DNA of 63,966 nucleotides from Bacillus sp. JCM 19041 (GTDB taxonomy: Bacteria; Bacillota; Bacilli; Bacillales; Bacillaceae_D): the NCBI GenBank assembly GCA_001310375.1, contig BAXC01000010.1, positions 1-63,966 of the forward strand, in the 5' to 3' direction. Every line of letters starts with the position of its first letter. Within the stretch, counting starts at the first letter, position 1. Positions 57,431-63,966 of this stretch are shown here, in pieces. Under the pieces are notes generated by a model, which did not search any database, was not told the DNA's origin, and saw nothing but the letters and a program-made list of their open reading frames with translations. The position numbers were made by a program, and so were the translations under genes.

Positions 57431-58876
57431 ATGAAACCAAAACAACTTTATATAAATGGCGAGTTTGTTACGTCAACATCAACCGAGGCAATTGACGTGA
57501 TTAATCCAGGAACAGGAGAAGTAATTTCGCAAGTCGTTGACGCAACAGTAGAAGAAACAAATCATGCAATTGAATCTGCTTGGAGAGGGCAAAAAGAATG
57601 GGAGAAAGTGCCGCAAGTTGAGCGAGGACAAATTGTTCGCCAAATCGGTGATGCAATCCAAGCGGATAAAGAAACATTTGCGAGAATGTTAAGTGAAGAA
57701 CAAGGAAAACCATTAGAAGAGGCACGTGGTGAATTAGATCAAGCAATTGGATTTTTCCATTACATGTCTGAGTGGAACCGTAAAATTGGTGGTGAAATCG
57801 TACCAAGTGATGATCCAAAAGAGCAAATCCTTATCCAACGTAAACCGATTGGAGTCGTTGCTGGGATAATCCCGTGGAATTATCCGGTCTTTATCTTTGC
57901 AAGAAAAGTGGCAACGGCTCTCATTACTGGCTGTTCTGTAGTAATTAAGCCGTCAGAAGAAACACCAAATACGGCAATTGCGTTCTCGGAAATGATTGAT
58001 AGCATGGATTTACCAAAAGGGGTATACAACCTTGTGACTGGTAAAGGAGATACGGTTGGAAACCGCTTATCTAGTCACCCGAAAATTGCGATGGTCAGCA
58101 TGACAGGTAGTGTCCCAGCAGGAACAAAAGTAATGGAAGCAGCAGCTCAACATATTACGAAAGTAAACCTAGAGCTTGGCGGTAAAGCTCCAATCATTGT
58201 CTCAAAACATGCAGACTTGGATTTAGCAGTGAAAAACATTAAAGCTTCTCGAATTGAGAATGCTGGACAAGCGTGTATTTCCGCCGAACGCGTCTATGTA
58301 CAGGAAGAAGTAGCGGAAGCGTTTATTGCGAAAATGATTAAGGCAATGAAAGACATTAAAGTAGGCTACTCCCTTGAAGAAGAAGGAGTAGAGATGGGAC
58401 CTGTTTCAAGTGCTCATCACCTTGAAAAAGTCGAAGAACTTGTGGAAGAAGCGAAGAAACAAGGTGCGCGCGTTGAGACAGGCGGGAAACGTCTCGATTT
58501 CGGTAAAGGCTATTACTATGCGCCAACCGTGCTAACAAATGTCGAACATAATATGGGCATTATGACCAGTGAAGTCTTTGGACCAGTACTTCCAATCACG
58601 ACTTATAAGGAGTTTGGTGAGGCAATTGAACTAGCAAATGATTCCATCTATGGTCTAGCATCTGCGCTTTATTCAGATGATTATAATGAGATCATGCAAG
58701 CTTCTCGGGACCTTCAATACGGAGAAACATATGTAAACAGAGGCACTGGCGAGGCGATTCAAGGATATCATGCTGGTATGAGACAATCTGGAATAGGAGG
58801 AACAGATGGCAAAAATGGCATTAGTGACTTCTTGTCGACACATGTGATGTACTTGGCCTACAATGAGAAAAAATAA
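57431..58876 (+). CDS. Aldehyde dehydrogenase, lactaldehyde/glycolaldehyde type
   Basis: 481 residues, complete. GIIPWNYPVFIFARK (cofactor), VNLELGGKAPIIV (glutamate), ENAGQACISAERVYV (nucleophile cysteine) and the C-terminal GMRQSGIGGTDGK. The sequence is closest in style to AldA-like enzymes that oxidise lactaldehyde or glycolaldehyde with NAD. CAAGGAG lies about 11 nt before ATG 57431. It differs clearly from the first aldehyde dehydrogenase, so the two are not recent duplicates. Confidence 0.9.
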   Translation: MKPKQLYINGEFVTSTSTEAIDVINPGTGEVISQVVDATVEETNHAIESAWRGQKEWEKVPQVERGQIVRQIGDAIQADKETFARMLSEEQGKPLEEARGELDQAIGFFHYMSEWNRKIGGEIVPSDDPKEQILIQRKPIGVVAGIIPWNYPVFIFARKVATALITGCSVVIKPSEETPNTAIAFSEMIDSMDLPKGVYNLVTGKGDTVGNRLSSHPKIAMVSMTGSVPAGTKVMEAAAQHITKVNLELGGKAPIIVSKHADLDLAVKNIKASRIENAGQACISAERVYVQEEVAEAFIAKMIKAMKDIKVGYSLEEEGVEMGPVSSAHHLEKVEELVEEAKKQGARVETGGKRLDFGKGYYYAPTVLTNVEHNMGIMTSEVFGPVLPITTYKEFGEAIELANDSIYGLASALYSDDYNEIMQASRDLQYGETYVNRGTGEAIQGYHAGMRQSGIGGTDGKNGISDFLSTHVMYLAYNEKK

Positions 58877-58885
58877 TGGAATGTA

Positions 58886-58919
58886 AGCAGGTGGGGATTT
58901 GTTCCCGACCTGCTTTTTG
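58886..58919 (+). terminator. Rho-independent terminator
   Basis: AGCAGGT (58886-58892) pairs with ACCTGCT (58908-58914), inner GGGA/TCCC, then TTTT. Confidence 0.8.
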
Positions 58920-59059
58920 TATTGATCGGGGAGGTTTAAAGCCATGTATCGAAAGGAACAAAAGCTCAGAGTAAATTCTTAAAGGTGGAAGGTCTCGTTT
59001 AATAGCTGTACAGAGCGATTCCTCAAGTCAATATGCTATACTTGCGATGAGGTGAAACA

Positions 59060-60258
59060 ATGAAAACCAATGAAATGGTCATTCATGTAGATGAACGGAC
59101 AGCAAAGAAATTAAAGGGTGGATACCCTTTGTTAGATAAAGAATACGTTGTAATAAAAGATACGGAAGAAGGAGTCCTGCTCCAAATCAAAGACCAGGGT
59201 GGGCGTTTTGTCGCAAGAGGATACTATGGAAAGCAAAATGTAGGCAATGGCTGGGTACTTACAACAAATGAACAGGAGGGCATTAACCAAGCTTTCTTCA
59301 AAAAGAAAATTGCAGCAGCATTAAATAAGCGTCAAGCTTTGTTTGCTTCAGAGGAGACAACCGCATTTCGAGTGTTTAATGGGGAAGGTGATGGAGTTGG
59401 TGGCTTAACGATTGATTACTATGACGGCTTTTTTGTCATTACCTGGTATAGCGCAGGTATTTATGCATTCCACGATGAAATTGTCGGGGCGTTAACGGAG
59501 AGCATCGCTTATAAAGGTGTATATGAGAAAAAAAGATTTGCGACAGATGGAAAATACGTAGATGATGACGATTTTGTCTGTGGTGAGCGTGGAGAATTCC
59601 CATTAATCGTCAAAGAGAATGGCATGTTTTATGCTGTTTATTTAAACGATGGGCCGATGACAGGGATTTTCTTAGATCAACGTAATGTACGCAAGCGAAT
59701 TCGAGATTCCTATGCTTCTGGCAAACGAGTACTAAACTTATTTTCTTATACGGGTGCTTTCTCGGTAGCCGCTGCTCTTGGTGGTGCAGTTCAAACAACA
59801 AGTGTTGATCTGGCAAATCGAAGTAAGCCAAAAACGGAAGAACAGTTTTTAATAAACGACATTCTTGTGGAAGACCAACAGATTATTGTGATGGATGCAT
59901 TCCGCTACTTTGCTTATGCACAGAAAAAAGGCATTCAATTTGATTTAGTTGTTCTTGACCCACCAAGCTTTGCTCGCTCGAAAAAACGGACGTTTAGTGC
60001 AGCAAAAGATTATACAGGTTTGCTGCAAGAGGCCATATCCGTTGTTCCAGATGGAGGTACATCATTGCATCAACAAATGCGGCTAACGTAGCACCAAAGC
60101 AATTTAAGAAATTTGTACATGACGCATTCCAAGCTGAAAACCGTGGGTTTAAAATCATTGAAGAGCACGGTGTACCAGAGGATTTTGTCACGACTGCCGC
60201 TTATCCGAAAGGAAGCTATTTAAAAGTGTTAATGATACAAGTAACGAAAAAAGGATGA
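59060..60258 (+). CDS. RlmI-like class I rRNA methyltransferase (one frameshift)
   Basis: About 399 residues after restoring one base near 60059-60061. N-terminal PUA-like domain (KKLKGGYPLLDKEYV), middle FNGEGDGVGGLTIDYYDGF, then the SAM domain: VLNLFSYTGAFSVAAALGG, TTSVDLANRSK and VVLDPPSFARSKKRTFS. The homologue RlmI makes m5C1962 in 23S rRNA. The restored tail ends PKGSYLKVLMIQ near TGA 60256. It is followed by topB 4 bp later, in one operon. Confidence 0.87.
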
Positions 60259-60262
60259 TTTG

Positions 60263-62447
60263 ATGAAGAAAAAAGCAGTTCTCGCTGAAAAACCATCCGT
60301 CGCCCGCGATTTAGCGCGTGTTCTTGGCGCGAATCAAAAAGGAAACGGTTATTTTGAAGGAAAAGATTATGTTGTCACTTGGGCATTAGGTCACCTTGTT
60401 ACACATGCTGATCCAGAGCATTATGGAGAGCAATATAAGACATGGAAGCTTGAGGAACTACCAATGCTGCCAAAACGACTAGACCTAGTTGTAATTAAAC
60501 AAACGTCTAAGCAGTTTCATGCCGTCAAAAAAGTTCTAAACCGCCAAGATGTTAGTGAAATTGTCATTGCAACAGATGCAGGCCGTGAAGGGGAACTAGT
60601 TGCGCGCTGGATTCTTGCTAAAGCACACGTAAAGAAACCTGTGAAACGGTTATGGATCTCATCCGTAACGGATAAGGCGATCAAGGAAGGCTTTAAAAAA
60701 CTAAAAGACGGTAAGCAATATGAAAATCTGTACGCAGCAGCGGAAGCTCGAGCAGAGGCAGATTGGTATGTTGGAATTAATGGTACGCGGGCATTAACAA
60801 CAAAGCATAATGCACAACTGTCATGCGGGCGTGTACAGACGCCAACACTTGCAATCCTTGCAGCACGTGAAAAAGCGATTCAAACATTTGTGCCGAAACC
60901 GTATGAAACGATTCGCGCACTTACTCAAGATGGAGTGACTTTGCGTTGGTATGATGGTAAGTCTGGTGATGAACGATTATTTGATGCGAATCGCGCCAAA
61001 GAATTGCAAACCAAGCTTCAAGGTTCACCATTCAAAATTACAACGGTTCATGCGAAATCAAAGCGTACACCAGCACCTCATTTATATGACTTAACAGAGC
61101 TACAGCGTGAAGCAAATAAACGGTATGGTTACTCTGCAAAAGAAACACTTGGTTCCTTGCAACGATTATATGAACAGCATAAAGCAGTCACTTACCCGCG
61201 GACGGATTCCCGTTTTCTGTCTTCTGACTAGTAGAAACACTAGGTGAGCGTTTGCAAGCAGTTGACGTGCAGCCATTCCGAAAATCCGTGGCGCAAGCGA
61301 AAAAACAAGGGTTATCCAATGCGAAAAAACAGATGGTCAATGATGCAAAAGTGTCTGACCACCATGCACTTATTCCAACAGAACAAGCGGTGAGTGCAAG
61401 TGCGATGAGTGATAAAGAATATAAGCTGTATCAACTAATTGTACGTCGCTTTTTAGCGAATTTCTTCCCTGCAAGTGAATCTGAACAAACGACGGTGGAA
61501 GCGGAAGCAAACGGAGAGAAGTTCGTGCGAAAGGCGAACGCCTTGTTTCTGCTGGATGGCGCGGAGAAGATTTACAGGAAGATGACGGTAACGCTCCAGA
61601 TCTTCTACCAGCAATGCAAAAGGGCGAAGCAATTGCAGTGAAGTCCATTAGTCTCGTGCAAGGAAAGACGAGTCCACCACCTCGGTTTAATGAAGGAACG
61701 CTGCTTTCAGCAATGGAGAAACCGGCTCAACATATGACTGAAAAAGATGCCAGGATTTCTAAAACTCTTGCGGAAGCAGGAGGAATTGGCACGGTTGCTA
61801 CTCGTGCAGATATTATTGAGAAGTTGTTTGCTAGCTTTCTAGTAGAGAAAAAAGGCAAGGACCTGCATGTAACATCAAAAGCAAAGCAATTACTCGACTT
61901 GGTACCAGAAGAACTGAAGTCGCCTGCTTTGACGGCTGAGTGGGAACAGCGGTTGGAGAAAATTGTTCAAGGTAAGGAACAGAAGTCTGCGTTTATCGCA
62001 GAAATGAAAGAATACGCAAAATCCGTTGTTGGTCAAGTAAAAGCTGATACAACAACGTTCCGCCATGACAATAAAACAGGTGAGAAATGTCCAGAGTGTG
62101 GAAAATTCTTGCTTGAAGTGAATGGCAAAAAAGGAAAGATGCGTGTATGCCAAGATCGTGAATGTGGCTACCGTAAAAACATTGCGATGACAACCAATGC
62201 TCGCTGCCCGAAATGCAAAAAGAAACTGGAACTTCGTGGGCAAGGTGAAGGCCAAGTATTTGCTTGTGTTTGTGGACACCGGGAGAAAAAAGCACAATTT
62301 GAACAACGACGGAAACAAAATAAGAACAAAAATGTTTCGAAGAAAGAAGTTAATAACTATATGAAGCAACAAAAGAAAGAAGAGGACTTTTCAAATTCAG
62401 CATTAGCGGATCAATTAGCGAAGCTCGGGTTAAATAAAGATAAATAA
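60263..62447 (+). CDS. topB: DNA topoisomerase III (two frameshifts)
   Basis: About 728 residues after restoring bases near 61229 and at 61527. Toprim EKPSVARDLARVLG with IATDAGREGELVARW, active tyrosine in KAVTYPRTDSRFLS, SDHHALIPTE, and PPPRFNEGTLLSAMEKP. The C-terminus has two CxxC zinc-ribbon pairs (CPECGKFL, CPKCKKKL). Type IA enzyme that decatenates and relaxes negative supercoils. ATG 60263 has AAGGA 7 nt upstream. Normal motif order throughout argues against real inactivation. Confidence 0.93.
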
Positions 62448-62453
62448 TAAAGA

Positions 62454-62482
62454 AACCTCCACAATTTTGTGGAGGTTATTTT
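62454..62482 (+). terminator. Rho-independent terminator of topB
   Basis: AACCTCCACAA (62454-62464) pairs with TTGTGGAGGTT (62467-62477), then ATTTT. Confidence 0.9.
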
Positions 62483-62504
62483 AATGCCTTGTTTTCTAAC
62501 CATG

Positions 62505-62584
62505 TTTACAAAACATTAAAACAGTATTTATTAAAATGAAGCACCAGCTTTACATAGTTAATCTAAAGTAAGAGTGTATATAAT
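62505..62584 (+). promoter_or_regulatory. PhoP-type promoter of the alkaline phosphatase gene
   Basis: TTTACA (62505), TTAAAA (62516), TTTATT (62527) and TTTACA (62549) lie in an exact 11-bp register, with one register position (62538) empty. This is the arrangement of Bacillus PhoP boxes (TTAACA-like, 11-bp period). TATAAT at 62579-62584 is the -10 box, with no consensus -35, as expected for PhoP activation under phosphate starvation. Confidence 0.7.
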
Positions 62585-62606
62585 TTAGGTTGAAAGGATG
62601 ATTCAC

Positions 62607-63947
62607 GTGAAACATTCAAAAACATCCGTTATAGCGGGAATGGCAGCATTACTATTAGTAGGATCAACATACACACCGGCGCTCGCCTCAGATGATGGGA
62701 GCAATGACGACAATGGACAGAATGGGCAAGCAAAAAACGTCATTTTTTTAATTCCTGATGGCTTCTCGCAAAGCTATGCTAATAGTTACCGGATGTTTAA
62801 AGAAGAATCCGAACCTATCTGGGATGAGAGGGACATGTTTACTGGACATGTCATGACTCATTCAAACGATAAAGCCATTACAGATTCAGCAGCAGCAGGA
62901 ACAGCATTTGCAACAGGACATAAAACAAACAATGGTGTGATTGGTATGTCACCAGAAGGGGAGTCGTTACCAACATTGGTTGATGCAGCAAAAAATGCAG
63001 GGAAACGTACAGGTCTTGTAGCTACATCAACGATTACACATGCCACTCCAGCAGCATTCGCAGCGAATGTTGAGTCAAGAGGTAGTTATACGGAGATCGC
63101 CAAACAAATGGTGGAAAACGATCATTTGGATTTGATGTTAGGAGGCGGTCGTACTGAATTTCTTCCAGAAGAGCAAGGTGGCATTCGCGAGGATGGCATT
63201 GATTTAATTACCGAGGCAGAAGATCGCGGTTTCGCTTATCTTGAAACGAAACGACAACTCGCTAACTGGGATGGAGATGAAGAAAGGCTGCTTGGGTTAT
63301 TTGCAGAAGAAGCGCTTGAGCCAGCGATTCATCAACGAACGGATGAACCGAGCCTAGGCGAAATGACGGAGGCTGCGATTTCATTCTTATCAGAAGAAGA
63401 CGACGGATTTTTCTTAATGGTCGAAGGAAGTCAGATTGATTGGGCCGGACATGATAATGATCCTTTATATGCGATGACAGATACGGAGGCATTTGAAGAA
63501 TCAGTAAAGGCAGCAGTAAATTTTGCTGATGAAAATAACGATACCCTTGTTGTCATGGTAGGCGATCACGATACAGGAGGCATGGCTGTCCATGCAAGTG
63601 AAGAAGCGCATCCGAGCATGCTGCATGGGATGAATTCAATTGGTGCGACAATGGCTGCAGAAGTTGATCATCGTTTAAGTAATTTACGTGAGGTGCTTGA
63701 AACGAACACGGAATTTGAATGGACGGAAGAGGAACTAGATGAAATAAAAGCAGGTGAATCATTAAAACTCGCAATCAATGGAGCCATTAGTAAGAAAACA
63801 GGATTTGGATGGAGTTCGTATGATCACACTGGAATTGATGTGCCTCTCTTTGCTTATGGTGAAGGGGCAGAACGCTTCGCTGGAACGATTGACAACACAG
63901 ATGTGCCTCGGTTAATGCTTCAAACGCTTGGTATCAACGGTTTTTAA
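62607..63947 (+). CDS. phoA: Secreted alkaline phosphatase
   Basis: 446 residues from GTG 62607, which has AAAGGA about 8 nt upstream; ATG 62598 is too close to that site. Signal peptide with cleavage after about TPALA-S, then an acidic linker. Catalytic and metal motifs: VIFLIPDG, nucleophile serine in TDSAAAGTAFATG, STITHATPAAF, EGSQIDWAGHDND, GDHDTGGM and SYDHTGIDVPLFAYG. Exported and cleaves phosphate monoesters; controlled by the PhoP-type promoter upstream. The mature protein is acidic, as often in alkaliphile exoenzymes. Confidence 0.94.
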   Translation: MKHSKTSVIAGMAALLLVGSTYTPALASDDGSNDDNGQNGQAKNVIFLIPDGFSQSYANSYRMFKEESEPIWDERDMFTGHVMTHSNDKAITDSAAAGTAFATGHKTNNGVIGMSPEGESLPTLVDAAKNAGKRTGLVATSTITHATPAAFAANVESRGSYTEIAKQMVENDHLDLMLGGGRTEFLPEEQGGIREDGIDLITEAEDRGFAYLETKRQLANWDGDEERLLGLFAEEALEPAIHQRTDEPSLGEMTEAAISFLSEEDDGFFLMVEGSQIDWAGHDNDPLYAMTDTEAFEESVKAAVNFADENNDTLVVMVGDHDTGGMAVHASEEAHPSMLHGMNSIGATMAAEVDHRLSNLREVLETNTEFEWTEEELDEIKAGESLKLAINGAISKKTGFGWSSYDHTGIDVPLFAYGEGAERFAGTIDNTDVPRLMLQTLGINGF

Positions 63948-63966
63948 TAAGAGAAGAGCCTTACTT

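Noticed and set aside
125-62447. Many split genes that could be called pseudogenes
   Set aside because: Each break is a single-base indel, mostly in short homopolymers, with full-length motif order on both sides and essential genes included. I annotate them as intact genes with suspected sequence errors.

Overview
The window looks like chromosome of a low-GC Gram-positive bacterium of the Bacillaceae, most likely an alkaliphilic Bacillus relative (Shouchella/Alkalihalobacillus type; this placement is inference). The support is strong Shine-Dalgarno sequences of the AAAGGAGG type, GTG and TTG starts, a sigma-B-like promoter, a PhoP-type promoter on an alkaline phosphatase, a cre-like site, and a gene set typical of the family: mntABCD, rocD, brnQ, dbpA/yxiN, yflT, a YycC-like protein, a UPF0302/IDEAL protein and a CHY zinc finger protein. 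No rRNA, tRNA, prophage, insertion sequence or CRISPR array was recognised.

Layout. 0.1-1.6 kb: aldehyde dehydrogenase (minus). 1.7-6.8 kb: a sugar-acid catabolic locus with an amidohydrolase, a DgaE-like PLP ammonia-lyase and a DgaF-like aldolase in one overlapping plus operon, then a small ribbon-helix-helix protein, a GntR/UTRA regulator and a 2-keto-3-deoxygluconate kinase on minus. 7.1-8.7 kb: MFS exporter and Nudix hydrolase. 8.9-12.9 kb: a coupled operon of beta-propeller lipoprotein, response regulator, histidine kinase and FixH/YtkA-like lipoprotein, followed by a small membrane protein with an HxH motif. 13-24 kb: pterin dehydratase, AEC and NSS transporters, methyltransferase, BrnQ, CHY protein, nucleoside hydrolase, acetyltransferase, YycC-like protein, Nudix and an unusual ABC transporter. 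24-31 kb: RibD with an SDR, DEAD-box helicase, racemase divergent from a MocR regulator, a possible 21-residue peptide and a DsbA-like protein. 31.5-43 kb: lipid kinase, DUF421, flavin reductase, MurB, ABC exporter, catalase, MFS, RocD, nicotinate phosphoribosyltransferase. 43.6-52 kb: S9 peptidase, chemoreceptor, small acidic protein, Eis-like acetyltransferase, M20 dipeptidase, HAD phosphatase. 52-56 kb: manganese ABC transporter mntABCD. 56-64 kb: UPF0302, YflT, DUF3817, second aldehyde dehydrogenase, rRNA methyltransferase, topoisomerase III and alkaline phosphatase.

The sequence carries at least 27 single-base indels inside otherwise well conserved genes, 26 of them deletions and most in short homopolymers. 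Restoring one base at each site gives full-length proteins divisible by three with normal family lengths, including murB and topB. I read this as consensus error and not as gene decay, so broken genes are annotated over their full restored extent.

The most interesting non-coding material is dispersed repeats: two 125-nt structured elements at 36.9 and 41.4 kb (the second flanked by a duplicated terminator hairpin), four copies of an element built around ACTTCGCTTTCCGCGGG (13.0, 24.3, 43.5 and 48.0 kb), and one GGCTGGGAC-type palindromic element at 31.2 kb.
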